This document shows, piece after piece, positions 46,107 to 56,335 of a DNA stretch of 63,161 nt (the stretch's first letter is position 1; every line of letters begins with the position of its first letter). Both the position numbers and the translations under genes were made by a program. Location: positions 1 to 63,161 of the forward strand of contig JARGDL010000018.1 of NCBI GenBank assembly GCA_029210465.1. Direction: 5' to 3'. The notes under the pieces were generated by a model, which was not told the origin of the DNA, ran no database searches, and worked only from the letters and a program-made list of their open reading frames with translations. Origin of the DNA: Stygiobacter electus. Its GTDB lineage: Bacteria; Bacteroidota; Ignavibacteria; Ignavibacteriales; Melioribacteraceae.

Positions 46107-46562
46107 TCAAATTTTCTGCGGTTTTTTTACTGCATCAATTATTTGTTTGTACCCGGTGCAACGACACAAATTTCCGGCAATTGCATCTTTAATTTCTTCT
46201 TCAGTTGGATTTGGATTTTTTTCAAGCAATGCATAAGATGATAAAACCATTCCAGGTGTACAAAAACCACATTGAATTGCACCAGCTTTCATAAAATTTA
46301 TTTGAAGTGGATGAAGCTCATTTCCATTTGAAATTCCTTCAATTGTTAAAACATCACATCCATCAACCTGATAAGCTAACATTAAGCAACTATTTACTGC
46401 TTTGCCATTTACTAAAACCGTACAAGCACCACATTCACCAACACCACAACCTTCTTTTGTTCCTGTTAAATTTAATTTTTCTCTTAGTAAATCGAGCAAA
46501 CGAATTGTTGACTCGGTTTCTATTTCAATTTCTTTTCTGTTTAATTTAAATTTTATTTTCAT
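46107..46562 (-). CDS. Xanthine-dehydrogenase-family [2Fe-2S] subunit
   Basis: Small iron-sulfur subunit of 151 residues. A plant-type [2Fe-2S] domain binds through Cys39, Cys44, Cys47 and Cys59 ([14 protein letters not shown]), and an all-alpha [2Fe-2S] domain through Cys98, Cys101, Cys133 and Cys135 ([19 protein letters not shown]). It relays electrons from the Mo centre to FAD. It is the last gene of the minus-strand operon and overlaps the FAD-subunit stop by 17 bases. With the next two genes it forms a three-subunit molybdoenzyme of the XdhD/YgfM type, distinct from the two-gene enzyme at 54047-57732. Confidence 0.93.
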   Translation of the reverse strand: MKIKFKLNRKEIEIETESTIRLLDLLREKLNLTGTKEGCGVGECGACTVLVNGKAVNSCLMLAYQVDGCDVLTIEGISNGNELHPLQINFMKAGAIQCGFCTPGMVLSSYALLEKNPNPTEEEIKDAIAGNLCRCTGYKQIIDAVKKPQKI

Positions 46563-47433
46563 TTTTGTTTATCATAATATTATTTAACAATTGATAAAAC
46601 ATTTGTTGAACAACAGGAAGTTTGTAAGCAGAAGACCAACGCAAACCAGTTATGTTCAAAATTTCTTCACCGATTTTTTGTGAAAGATTAATGAGTAATT
46701 CTTTTTCTATTTTTTTCTCTTTTGCAAAATTTTCTAATTCATAAAATCTTTTTCCGATTGGAGTAACTGCACCGGATGCAATTTTAATATCTTTAATAAA
46801 ATTATTTTCTATTTCACAAAGCAGTGCTAATGTAATTCTGGAAATTGCAACAGCTCTTCTTCTACCAAGTTTGTAAAAATCTCCTTTCAAATTTTTATTT
46901 GGCGTTGAAATAATAATTTTAGTAACAATTTCATTTCTCTGTAATTGAGTTTTGTAAGGTGCTTCTAAAAATTTTTGAAGTGAAATATTTCTTGTTCCAT
47001 TTGCTGACATTAATTCAAGTTCAGCATCATAAACAAGCAAAGCTGGAACAGAATCTGCACAAGGAGCGTTATTTACAAAGTTGCCCGCAATAGTTGCTCT
47101 ATTTCTTATTTGTAAACTTCCAATTGTTGACACAGCTTTTTTTAATATTGGTAAATGTTTACTTATAATTTCATTTTCTTCAATTTCTGAAAAAGTTGAA
47201 GCAGCACCGATAAATATTTTACCATCAATAAATTCTATTTTATGAAGTTCATCTATTTTATTTATATCAATTAAAGTTTCAGTATCAATAAATCTTTTTG
47301 AACCTTGAATTTTACCAACGACTAAATCAGTACCGCCAGCTAAAATTTTTGTTTTTGAATTTGCATGCGAAAGTAAAGTTATAACTTCATTAAGTGATTT
47401 TGGGGTTTCTACTTTGCAATTAAGATTTATCAT
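46546..47433 (-). CDS. Xanthine-dehydrogenase-family FAD subunit (YgfM-like)
   Basis: FAD-binding subunit of 295 residues. The N-terminal [14 protein letters not shown] and the [28 protein letters not shown] segment are the family's FAD contacts. The C-terminal CO-dehydrogenase-flavoprotein-like domain contains [11 protein letters not shown]. It overlaps the Mo subunit's end by four bases and precedes the iron-sulfur subunit. The E. coli counterpart in the uric-acid gene set is ygfM. Confidence 0.92.
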   Translation of the reverse strand: MINLNCKVETPKSLNEVITLLSHANSKTKILAGGTDLVVGKIQGSKRFIDTETLIDINKIDELHKIEFIDGKIFIGAASTFSEIEENEIISKHLPILKKAVSTIGSLQIRNRATIAGNFVNNAPCADSVPALLVYDAELELMSANGTRNISLQKFLEAPYKTQLQRNEIVTKIIISTPNKNLKGDFYKLGRRRAVAISRITLALLCEIENNFIKDIKIASGAVTPIGKRFYELENFAKEKKIEKELLINLSQKIGEEILNITGLRWSSAYKLPVVQQMFYQLLNNIMINKNENKI

Positions 47434-49802
47434 AAACTTCCTCTATTCAAATTTTGAGGACGAATTTTTTTTCCAAGAATAATTTCTTCCAAATTAATTG
47501 GAAGATTAAAAAATCTTTTGCCAGTTGCATTTTTAATTGCATTTGCAATTGCCGCTGCTGTTAATTCTAAAGTTGGTTCACCTAACGATTTTGCACCGTA
47601 GCCGCCATAAATATCATTTCCTTCAACAAAGAAAGGTTTTATTTCATCAACATCTTTTGCCGTTGGAATCAGATATTGATCAAAATTTAATTCACGAATC
47701 ATTCCATCTTCCTGTGTAATTTCTTCGAATAATCCATAACCAGCCCCTTGCGTTACACCACCAAAAACTTGTCCCAATGCACCAAGACGATTTATTACAG
47801 TTCCGGGATCATGCACAGCAGTAATTTTATTTAAGTAAACTTCGCCTGTCCCAATATTCACTGTAACTTCTGCAATTTGACATCCATAAACATAAGTGAA
47901 ATATGCATCACCTTGTCCATTATGTTCATTCCAATCAACTTTTGGACTTTTGTAGTAACCAATAGCAGATAAATTTTCTTTTTGTTCAAAAGCTAATTGA
48001 CACACAAAATCAAAATTTGTGAGCAATCCTTTTCTTCTTGAAAAGACTAAATTTTCTCTGAAGGAAACAAAGTCATTTTCATCTAGTTGAAATTTTTCTC
48101 TCACAATTTTTTCTAATCTTTCTTTTAAAATTTCGCCTGCATTTTGAACTGAGCCAGTACCCATAATTGTACCGCGTGAAGCAACTGTTGGTCCACTATC
48201 TTTTATTAATGTAGTATTAGTTTCAAGATAATTAATTTTTTCGGGAGTAATTCCAAGAGTTTCTGCCGCAGTAATAACCAAAGTTGTTCTTAACCCTTGC
48301 CCATTTTCAGCTAATCCAGAAATCATATTTACTTTACCATTTTTTTCAATAGACATATAACAATAAGTTTCATCTAAACCTTCAGCCCCAAGTGAACAAC
48401 CGCGAAAACTTACAGCTAATCCAATTCCTTTTTGCAACAATTTTTTGGGTTCAATGAATTTATTTTTTTCAAGAATAGGTTTTTCAAATTCATAATTATT
48501 CAAAATTGGTTTCTCTTTATTGTATTCTTTCCACTTGTTCGTAAAGTTTGTAAGTGAAACAGCTTTATTTAAAACTGTAATTAAATTAACATCATGGTTC
48601 TGAAGTTTTTGTCCCGTAGCAGTAATTGAACCATTCTTAAAACCATTGATTCTTCTAATTTCATCAGGAGTTAAACCAACACGAACTGCAATTTCATCCA
48701 TAATTGATTCTTGAGCAAAGATTGGTTGCGGTGAACCAAAGCCGCGCATTGCACCAGTGTATGGATTATTTGTATAAACTGCACGCACGTCTGTATGAAC
48801 ATTTTCAATTTCATATGGACCAGTTGCTTGAACTACAGTTCTCCAGGTTACAAATGGACTCATTGAACAATAAGCTCCGGCATCAGCAAGAATATCTATT
48901 TTCATTGCTTTGATTTTTCCATCTTTAGTGTAACCAACTTTATAATTCAAAATGTATGGATGACGTTTGTAAGATTCTAAAATTGATTCTTCTCTTGTGT
49001 ATTTAATTTTCACTGGCCTTTTTGAAATTAGACTAGCAACAGCTGCACGCGAGGAAAGAATACACATTATATCATCTTTCCCACCGAATGAACCACCAAG
49101 TTGAGCTTGAATAACTTCGATTTTTTCTAAAGGTAAATTTGTTGCAAGTGATACAATTCTTCTTGCTGTGAATGGATTTTGTATGCTTCCAATAATTTTA
49201 ATCCCATCTTCTTTTGGAATTGCAATTACACATTCTGGTTCTATGTATGCATGTTCAATTAATTGTGTTGTGTAAGTCTGTTCTAAAATTTCGTCACTTT
49301 CGGCAAAACCTTTTTCAACATCTCCCTTTCGTAATGGATGATGAATTATCAAGTTACTTTTCAGTTCTGGATGAATTAGTATTGCATCTTTATCCAATGC
49401 TTTTGTTGCATCAGTTAAAGTTGGAAGCGGCGTGAAATCAACTTTCACTTTTTTGATTAATGCGTTTAACTTTTCTTCGTCATCACCGACAAGCATTGCA
49501 ACAACATCACCAGGTGTAACAATTTTTTCATCACAAAATATTGGTTGATCATGTTTGATTAAGCCAACTACATTTTTTCCTTGAACATCTTTTGAAGTTA
49601 CAATCAAAATATCTTTTTCGTTTTCAATATCTGAAAAATCAATTGAATTTATTTTAGCATGAGTAGAATTAATTCTTATCATTTTGGCAAAAAGCATTCC
49701 GTCATATTTGTAATCATCAGCAAATTTTGCTTTGCCGCTAACTTTTTCAAAAGCATCTTCACGAATTATTGATTTACCAATTACAGAAAATTCTTTTGCC
49801 AT
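47430..49802 (-). CDS. XdhD-type molybdopterin-binding subunit
   Basis: Catalytic Mo subunit of 790 residues. The motif QLGGSFGGKDDIMCI holds the Gln/Gly Mo-cofactor contacts, AMRGFGSPQPIFAQE corresponds to the Arg-containing substrate loop, and GAKSLGEPTLELTAAAIANAI carries the catalytic Glu that activates the Mo-OH. The substrate loop lacks the TAFRGFGGPQGM of true xanthine dehydrogenase, so another purine or aromatic heterocycle may be the substrate. E. coli XdhD fuses the iron-sulfur part to its N-terminus; here it is encoded separately. It begins 35 bases after ssnA. Confidence 0.9.
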   Translation of the reverse strand: MAKEFSVIGKSIIREDAFEKVSGKAKFADDYKYDGMLFAKMIRINSTHAKINSIDFSDIENEKDILIVTSKDVQGKNVVGLIKHDQPIFCDEKIVTPGDVVAMLVGDDEEKLNALIKKVKVDFTPLPTLTDATKALDKDAILIHPELKSNLIIHHPLRKGDVEKGFAESDEILEQTYTTQLIEHAYIEPECVIAIPKEDGIKIIGSIQNPFTARRIVSLATNLPLEKIEVIQAQLGGSFGGKDDIMCILSSRAAVASLISKRPVKIKYTREESILESYKRHPYILNYKVGYTKDGKIKAMKIDILADAGAYCSMSPFVTWRTVVQATGPYEIENVHTDVRAVYTNNPYTGAMRGFGSPQPIFAQESIMDEIAVRVGLTPDEIRRINGFKNGSITATGQKLQNHDVNLITVLNKAVSLTNFTNKWKEYNKEKPILNNYEFEKPILEKNKFIEPKKLLQKGIGLAVSFRGCSLGAEGLDETYCYMSIEKNGKVNMISGLAENGQGLRTTLVITAAETLGITPEKINYLETNTTLIKDSGPTVASRGTIMGTGSVQNAGEILKERLEKIVREKFQLDENDFVSFRENLVFSRRKGLLTNFDFVCQLAFEQKENLSAIGYYKSPKVDWNEHNGQGDAYFTYVYGCQIAEVTVNIGTGEVYLNKITAVHDPGTVINRLGALGQVFGGVTQGAGYGLFEEITQEDGMIRELNFDQYLIPTAKDVDEIKPFFVEGNDIYGGYGAKSLGEPTLELTAAAIANAIKNATGKRFFNLPINLEEIILGKKIRPQNLNRGSL

Positions 49803-49837
49803 TTAATCCTCAACAAACCTTTTAATAAAAGTATAAA

Positions 49838-51175
49838 TTATTTTGTCTTAATTAAGTTAAACAATTTTTCTCCTTCCAAATAGATGTCATTTAAAATAGA
49901 TTGTTCATCTATATTGATGAATTTTCCATCACAATAAATCATTTCCCCGTTTTGAACAACAGTTGAAATTTTCGATTCCAACATACCATAAATAAAATGA
50001 CTCCAAAAATTTTCTTTGGTAATTGGCGTTGGTGGTGTATAATCCCAAATTACAAAATCTGCTCTTTCATTTTCACTTAGGGAAGGATAATCATCAAAAT
50101 ATTTTTTAACAAAATTGATTTGATCAAAATATATTTTTTTAATTAGTGAGAATGATTCATTAAACGAAAATCCTTGATTTCTTGAAATAAGAAAAACTTG
50201 TTTAAGACTTTTGGCAATGTTCGAATGCATTCCATCTGTTCCAATCAATAATGAGATTGCATTTGGAACTCTATCAAAGTCAATTACACCAACTGAATTA
50301 TTCATGTTTGAATCGGGACAAATTGCAAGAGAGCTTTCAAATTCTTCAATTCTTAAAAAATCATTTTTTGTTAGATGCACACCGTGAACTAAAATGCTTT
50401 TATCGTTTAAGAGCTTATATTTTCTTAACCTTTGAATTGGAGAAAGATTCGTAAAATCTTTACTTAATTTTATATCACTTTCATCTTCTGCAACGTGAAT
50501 GTGAATCCCCCAGTTTTTACTTAATATTTTTTTTGCTTCGAGAAGCGTCTCATCTGAAAGTGTAAAAGATGCATGCAAACCAAGCATTGCTTTTGTGTCG
50601 TCATCTGTAAAATTGTCAAAGAAATTTAGGTTTTCATTTAAACCTTGCAAAGCTTTTTGAGCTCCATTTCTATCAGTAGTTTCAAAGCATAGAACTGAAC
50701 GTATTCCAAGTTCTTTGAGTGAAGTTTTTAATAATGATAAAGAATTTTCAATTTTATCCTGCGATGAATGATGATCGAATAAATATGTTACACCATTTTT
50801 TATAGATTCAATTGCGGCATAATTTGCTGAAGCAATTATCATATCTTCATCAAGAACGTTGTCAATTTTCCACCACAAGTTTTTAAGTATGTTTTGAAAA
50901 TCATTTAAAGGATGATTAACAGGAAGTCCTTTTGCTAATCTTGAATAAATGTGATCATGAAAATTTACATTAGGAATTGTGATAACTTTACCAAAAGCAT
51001 TGAAAGAATTCTTTCCAACTTTATTTGGATTTTTTTGATAAAGTGAAAAATTTTTCGGACGTATTTTTTGAATGCGATTTCCATCAACAATAATATCACC
51101 AAAGAAAGGAATAATATCTTCAGCTATTACCGGGCAAATCCATGCGTTTTCAATTATTAACTTTTGCGTTTTCAT
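49838..51175 (-). CDS. ssnA: SsnA-type amidohydrolase
   Basis: Amidohydrolase of 445 residues related to chlorohydrolases and guanine deaminases. The first metal motif, usually N-x-H-x-H, here reads NFHDHIYSRLAKGLP; IHIHVAEDESD and ILVHGVHLTKND give the next His residues, and GTDGMHSNIA the metal Asp. This set fits the SsnA family present in the uric-acid gene set. The reaction is likely hydrolysis or deamination of a purine-derived intermediate. It starts three bases after the hydantoinase-type gene and lies 35 bases ahead of the XdhD-type Mo subunit gene. Confidence 0.87.
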   Translation of the reverse strand: MKTQKLIIENAWICPVIAEDIIPFFGDIIVDGNRIQKIRPKNFSLYQKNPNKVGKNSFNAFGKVITIPNVNFHDHIYSRLAKGLPVNHPLNDFQNILKNLWWKIDNVLDEDMIIASANYAAIESIKNGVTYLFDHHSSQDKIENSLSLLKTSLKELGIRSVLCFETTDRNGAQKALQGLNENLNFFDNFTDDDTKAMLGLHASFTLSDETLLEAKKILSKNWGIHIHVAEDESDIKLSKDFTNLSPIQRLRKYKLLNDKSILVHGVHLTKNDFLRIEEFESSLAICPDSNMNNSVGVIDFDRVPNAISLLIGTDGMHSNIAKSLKQVFLISRNQGFSFNESFSLIKKIYFDQINFVKKYFDDYPSLSENERADFVIWDYTPPTPITKENFWSHFIYGMLESKISTVVQNGEMIYCDGKFINIDEQSILNDIYLEGEKLFNLIKTK

Positions 51176-51178
51176 AGA

Positions 51179-52561
51179 TTAGCTCCTTTGATAAATTAAT
51201 TTACCACCCACATAAGTTTTTTTAACAACACAATTAAAAGTATGTCCTTCAAACGGTGTATATTTTCCTTTGGAGTACATTTCATTAGCATTTATTTTTT
51301 CTTTGTTCCATAAGTCTATCAATACAAAATCTGCATCATAATATGTTTCCAATTTACCTTTCTTTTGAAGTTTAAAAAATTCAGCAACATTAGTTGAAAG
51401 TAATTCGATTGTTTTTTGCAAAGAAATTTTCTTTTTTAAGAAACCTTCGCTAAATAAAAATGATACACGATGTTGAACGCCCGGAATTCCACCATAAACT
51501 TGCCAAAAATTTTTAGAAGACTTTTCTTTTATCGGGTTACAACCAGCGTGATCAGTTGTAACAAAATTTATACTCCCATTTTTTAAACCATTCCATAATG
51601 CTTTCTTATCGATTTCATTTTTTACTGGTGGAGCGGTTTTTAAGTAGTTTCTGATTTTTTCATTCTCAAAATCTTTTTGAGTGAAGAATAAATAATGTGG
51701 ACATGTTTCTGTTGAAATTTTAATTCCATCTTGTTGTGCTTTTTTAATTTTATCTAAAGCTTTTTTTGAAGAAAGATGAACAATATGAATTTTACAATTT
51801 GTCTCACGGGAAATTTCAATCATTTTTTCTACAGCAACAACCTCAGCATTTACATCACGACTTTTACAATAATGCTTCCAATCATTTTTATTTTGTCTTT
51901 TGAATTCTAATTCCCGTGACAAAACTAAATTTTTATCTTCAGCATGCACAGCTAAAATTTTTTTTGTCTTTGCTACAATTTTAGCAACGGTTTTAATTTG
52001 TTCATAAGTTAAATCTGAAAAAGATTCCATACCAGAAATAACATAAACTTTAAAGCCAACAACACCGGCATTTGCTAAATCGAAAATATTTTTTTCAACT
52101 TCCTTGATATTAAAATCATTACCGGAAATTCCACCCCAAAAGTATCTGTTTACTTTTCCTTTATTTTTAATTGCGTTTAATTTGATATTAAAATTTTTCA
52201 AAGTTGTAACAGGCGGAATTGAGGTGCAAGGCATGTCAATAATTGTTGTTGTCCCGCCAGCAATTGAATCTTTAGATGCGTGTATAAAATCTTCTCGAAA
52301 TTCAAAACCGGGTGTATCGAAGTGAACATGAGAATCTATTCCACCAGGAATTGCTAAAAAAAGTTGTTCATCATTTTTAATAGAAAATTGTTTTGCAATT
52401 TTATTTCTTTTTGCTTTTGTGTTGATTTCACTCCAATCAAAAATTTTATTTGTTACTGGCTCAATCTTTTTTATTGAAGAATCAAAATAGATATTTACAA
52501 GTTTTAGTTCATTATTTTTTACAGAAGTAAAAACATTTTCTATTTTTTTTAATCCTTTCAC
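51179..52561 (-). CDS. hyuA: Dihydropyrimidinase/allantoinase-type cyclic amidohydrolase
   Basis: Ring-opening amidohydrolase of about 460 residues. The metal ligands are in GGIDSHVHFDTPG, VHAED and IVHLSS; VVGFKVYVIS carries the Lys expected to be carboxylated, and TTDHAGC the Asp. STETCPHYLFF is typical of allantoinases and dihydropyrimidinases. No ATG lies before the first conserved strand. GTG at 52561, one base after the preceding stop, is preferred over TTG at 52597, which would overlap that gene by 35 bases. In purine catabolism it would open the hydantoin-like ring of a uric-acid product. Confidence 0.88.
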   Translation of the reverse strand: MKGLKKIENVFTSVKNNELKLVNIYFDSSIKKIEPVTNKIFDWSEINTKAKRNKIAKQFSIKNDEQLFLAIPGGIDSHVHFDTPGFEFREDFIHASKDSIAGGTTTIIDMPCTSIPPVTTLKNFNIKLNAIKNKGKVNRYFWGGISGNDFNIKEVEKNIFDLANAGVVGFKVYVISGMESFSDLTYEQIKTVAKIVAKTKKILAVHAEDKNLVLSRELEFKRQNKNDWKHYCKSRDVNAEVVAVEKMIEISRETNCKIHIVHLSSKKALDKIKKAQQDGIKISTETCPHYLFFTQKDFENEKIRNYLKTAPPVKNEIDKKALWNGLKNGSINFVTTDHAGCNPIKEKSSKNFWQVYGGIPGVQHRVSFLFSEGFLKKKISLQKTIELLSTNVAEFFKLQKKGKLETYYDADFVLIDLWNKEKINANEMYSKGKYTPFEGHTFNCVVKKTYVGGKLIYQRS

Positions 52562-52562
52562 T

Positions 52563-54026
52563 TTAGATAATTCCAACTTTTGAATTAAACTCTTCAATTA
52601 ATTTATCCCAAATTGGTGTAACATTAAATCTTTCCTGCCAGTAATTTTCATCATACCATTGAGCATTTAATTCTTCGACTGTTTTACCTTGTTGTTCAAC
52701 CCAGGTAAAATATTTCAAGTTATGAATTCTTTTTTTATCCATATAAGTTAGTTCTTGAAAATAATCTATACTTTGTTTTTGTAAAATTGAATACCAATCA
52801 ATTTCAGCTTGTTTAATAGAATATTTTCCCCAAGCAGAATTCATTTCTTCCAAACGTGAATTGTATAAGTCAACAGAATCAGTAAATATTGTGAAGATTA
52901 TATCATTCTCGTTCATTTCATAATATTTAGCAAGTTTAATTGAACTAATTAAATTGCTAATGCCTGAAATCCCTAACCAAGAAAGTTTTTTCAAAGTATC
53001 ATTATCAATTCCAAGCTGAGATAAAAATTTTAGTCCATCTGCTTCATTAAAAAGTCGTAATATTTTTAATGGTTCTTTGTCATCAATAGCAGCAACAGCA
53101 TCAGTATTTTTAACATTATGAACCCAAGGAACATGTTTATCACCAATACCTTCAATACGATGAGCACCGAAACCATTTAATAATAAAGTTGGGCATTGAA
53201 GTGCTTCGGAAGCAACAACTTTAATGTTTGGAGATATAGTTCTTAAATAGTCTCCCGCACCTATTGTTCCAGCAGAACCAGTAGCACTTACGTAACCACT
53301 TAATCTTTGATTTTCATTTTTAATTTTGTTGAATACTTTTTCAATTTCATAACCAGTTACATTGTAATGCCAAATTGGATTTCCCATTTGATCAAATTGA
53401 TTAAAGACAAGATATTCATCACTTTCATTTTCAAGCTCGTGACATTTATCATAAATTTCTTTTACATTACTTTCGCAACCTTTTGTGGCATAAATTTCAG
53501 CACCAATATTTTTTAACCAATCAAATCTTTCTTTACTCATTTCTTCTGGTAAAATTGCAACAGCATGAACAGAAAGTAATCTTGAATTAAAAGCACCACC
53601 ACGGCAATAATTTCCTGTTGATGGCCAAACAGCTTTGTGATATTCGGGATTAAATTTCCCAGTTACTAAATATGGAACCAAGCAGCCATAAGTTGCACCA
53701 ACTTTATGAGCACCAGTTGGAAAAAACTTTCCAACCATTCCAATTATTCTTGCTTTAACTCCTGTAATTTCTTTTGGTATTTCAAGATAATTTATTTCTC
53801 CAATTTTTCCAGTCGTTGGATCATTTCTCCAATTAATTCTAAAAAGATTGAGTGGATTCGTTTCATTCAAATCAACATCAACTAACGCATCTTGAATATT
53901 TTGAGGTATTGTTTCAGGATTTTGTAATTCTCTGAATTTTGGTAAGATAATTTTTTGTTCTTTACATCTTTGAATTGTTTTGTTTAGATATTCTTCATTT
54001 TCAATTTGCCAAGACCAATTAAACAT
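52563..54026 (-). CDS. Unassigned fold-type-II PLP enzyme in the purine-type operon
   Basis: PLP-dependent protein of 487 residues with the ATG at 54026 (GGAG five bases ahead; an upstream TTG is rejected). The Schiff-base Lys108 is in FFPTGAHKVGATYG. NYCRGGAFNSRLLSVHAVAILPEEM and GYVSATGSAGTIGAGDYL form the cofactor-binding loops of the cysteine-synthase/threonine-dehydratase superfamily. It does not match canonical diaminopropionate ammonia-lyase (YgeX), whose place in the gene set it may occupy. It lies between xdhB and hyuA with tight junctions on both sides. Reaction inferred only. Confidence 0.72.
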   Translation of the reverse strand: MFNWSWQIENEEYLNKTIQRCKEQKIILPKFRELQNPETIPQNIQDALVDVDLNETNPLNLFRINWRNDPTTGKIGEINYLEIPKEITGVKARIIGMVGKFFPTGAHKVGATYGCLVPYLVTGKFNPEYHKAVWPSTGNYCRGGAFNSRLLSVHAVAILPEEMSKERFDWLKNIGAEIYATKGCESNVKEIYDKCHELENESDEYLVFNQFDQMGNPIWHYNVTGYEIEKVFNKIKNENQRLSGYVSATGSAGTIGAGDYLRTISPNIKVVASEALQCPTLLLNGFGAHRIEGIGDKHVPWVHNVKNTDAVAAIDDKEPLKILRLFNEADGLKFLSQLGIDNDTLKKLSWLGISGISNLISSIKLAKYYEMNENDIIFTIFTDSVDLYNSRLEEMNSAWGKYSIKQAEIDWYSILQKQSIDYFQELTYMDKKRIHNLKYFTWVEQQGKTVEELNAQWYDENYWQERFNVTPIWDKLIEEFNSKVGII

Positions 54027-54046
54027 TATTTCTCCAGAATTTATTT

Positions 54047-56335
54047 TCAAAAATTATTTTCATAAAGCATCATTAAAACTTTTTCAGGTGTTAAAGGTGA
54101 GTTGTATTTTAATTTTAATTTTGGATTAAATGATTTTATTGCATTCAATAAAGCAAAATAAAATCCAATTCCATACATAAATGGCGGTTCACCAATTGCT
54201 TTTGAATTAAGAGGTCCGATTTGATCTTTAAATTCATCATTTAACAATTTCTCTTTATCATAAGGTAAAGGCTCAATGTTTATTTCTTTTGGAATAGCAT
54301 GAATATCGGGAACTTTATAAGTTGAAAGAGCATCTGTTAAAAGTTTGCCATCTTCATTCCAAATTAATTCTTCGGAAGACATCCAGCCAATTCCTTGAAC
54401 AATAGCACCTTCAACTTGTCCAATATCAATTTGACGATGAAAAGATTCTCCAAAATCATGAACAACTTTAACGAAATCTGTTTCATAAGTGCCGCGTAAA
54501 CAATCCAAAGTAACTTGTATAATTGCTGTTCCATAAACGTGATATGAAAAAGGATTTCCTTTATTAGTTTTGGTATCAAAATAAATATTTGGAGTTGAAT
54601 GAAATGCTTGAGCTGTTAAACTTATTCTGTTGAAATATGCTTTTTTAATTACATCAACAAATGTTAAAGTTGTTGGTTCATTTTCATCAAAAACTTTTTC
54701 ATTTTTGAAAGTGATGTTTCTCCAATCATCTTCACCAAGTTCTTCTGCTGCAACTTTTTTCAATCTCTCCAGCAAAATATTGCAAGCATCAATTACAGCA
54801 AAACCATTTAAATCTGTTCCTTTACTTGCTGCTGTTGGTGAAGTATTAACAACACGCGAAGTGTTTGTTGAATCAACATTAATTCTTGATTCATCAACAG
54901 ATAAAATTTTTGCTGCAATTCTTTTCATCTTTGCATTAACACCTTGCCCCATTTCAACTGCGGCAGTGCTAACATTAATACTTCCATCTGTATAAATATG
55001 AATTAATGCTGAAGCTTGATTTAAGAATGTCGTTGTAAAAGAAATTCCAAAAGTAATTGGCATTACAGCCAATCCTTTTTTGACAAGAAAATTTTTAATA
55101 TTGAACTCATCAACTTCTTCTTGAAGTTTTTTTAAGTCAAATTTTTCTTCGCTAAGTTTATAACTTTTAATTGTAAAACAATTTTTAGTTTTTTGTCCAT
55201 AAGAAAATTCATCGTTTTCATTTAACAAATTTTTCTTTTGAATTTCTGTTACTGGAATATTCATTTCATTTGCCGCATGATGAATAGCAGATTCAATTAC
55301 AAACATTCCTTGTGGTCCGCCAAATCCACGAAAGGCAGTAAAAGGAACTAAGTTTGTTTTACAACTCAATCCAGTTGCTTTCACATTTGGAATGAAATAA
55401 GAATTTGTACAATGGAATAAAGTTCTATCTAAAATTGCAGGTGAAAGATCTGCCGCCGCTCCCGCATTTTGATAAAAGGTTACCTCGTATGCTAAAATTT
55501 TTCCTTCTTTATTTAAACCAATTTTATAATCGGATGAATATGGATGACGCTTGCCTGTAATTCTAATATCATCTTGACGATTTAGAATCAATTTGACAGG
55601 AGTTTTTAATTTGTAAGCAGCAAGAGCTGTCATGCAAGCCCAGGCAGTTGCTTGATCTTCTTTACCGCCAAATCCACCACCTAATCTTTGAACATTAACT
55701 TCTACTTTGTTCATTGGTAATGCAAGTATTCTTGCAATCGTTCGCTGTACTGCTGTTGGGTTTTGTGTAGCTGAATAAACTTTTAACAAATCATCTTCAA
55801 AAGGAATTACAACAGCGCCTTGTGTTTCAAGATAAATATGTTCTTGTCCTCCGCTATCAACTTTCCCTTCGAAAATGTAATCACAGTTTTGCCATGTTTC
55901 ATCTGTATTACCAAGTTGAAATACACGTGGTGGAATAATGAATGAGTCATTTTTAGCTGCTTCTCTTGGATCTAAAATTGGTTTTTGCTTTTCATAAACA
56001 ATATGAATTTTTTTTGATGCTTCTTTTGCTTGTAAATATTTTTCTGCAACAATTATTGCAATTGGATGCCCAATAAAATGAACCTCGTTTTCTGCAAATA
56101 AGTTTTCATCTGAAATAATTCCACCAATTTGATTTTCACCTGGAATATCTTTAGCAGAAAAAATTCCTTTTACTCCTTTTGATTTTAATGCTTCAGAAAA
56201 ATCAATTTCTAAAATTTTACCATTTGCAATTGATGAATAAAAAACATAAGCAAATAAAGTGTTCTGTGGTATTTTAATATCATCAATAAAAATTGATTCA
56301 CCACGAACATGACGAACTGAATCTATGTTTTTCAT
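54047..56335 (-). CDS. xdhB: Xanthine dehydrogenase molybdenum subunit
   Basis: Catalytic subunit of 762 residues. RLGGGFGGKEDQATAWACMTALAA binds the Mo-cofactor; TAFRGFGGPQGMFVIESAI has the Arg that orients xanthine in mammalian and Rhodobacter enzymes, and SKAIGEPPFMYGIGFYFAL carries the catalytic Glu. These match true xanthine dehydrogenase better than the first Mo subunit does. It would oxidise hypoxanthine or xanthine to urate. Its start overlaps the XdhA-type stop by four bases. Gene naming follows the Rhodobacter order. Confidence 0.93.
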   Translation of the reverse strand: MKNIDSVRHVRGESIFIDDIKIPQNTLFAYVFYSSIANGKILEIDFSEALKSKGVKGIFSAKDIPGENQIGGIISDENLFAENEVHFIGHPIAIIVAEKYLQAKEASKKIHIVYEKQKPILDPREAAKNDSFIIPPRVFQLGNTDETWQNCDYIFEGKVDSGGQEHIYLETQGAVVIPFEDDLLKVYSATQNPTAVQRTIARILALPMNKVEVNVQRLGGGFGGKEDQATAWACMTALAAYKLKTPVKLILNRQDDIRITGKRHPYSSDYKIGLNKEGKILAYEVTFYQNAGAAADLSPAILDRTLFHCTNSYFIPNVKATGLSCKTNLVPFTAFRGFGGPQGMFVIESAIHHAANEMNIPVTEIQKKNLLNENDEFSYGQKTKNCFTIKSYKLSEEKFDLKKLQEEVDEFNIKNFLVKKGLAVMPITFGISFTTTFLNQASALIHIYTDGSINVSTAAVEMGQGVNAKMKRIAAKILSVDESRINVDSTNTSRVVNTSPTAASKGTDLNGFAVIDACNILLERLKKVAAEELGEDDWRNITFKNEKVFDENEPTTLTFVDVIKKAYFNRISLTAQAFHSTPNIYFDTKTNKGNPFSYHVYGTAIIQVTLDCLRGTYETDFVKVVHDFGESFHRQIDIGQVEGAIVQGIGWMSSEELIWNEDGKLLTDALSTYKVPDIHAIPKEINIEPLPYDKEKLLNDEFKDQIGPLNSKAIGEPPFMYGIGFYFALLNAIKSFNPKLKLKYNSPLTPEKVLMMLYENNF

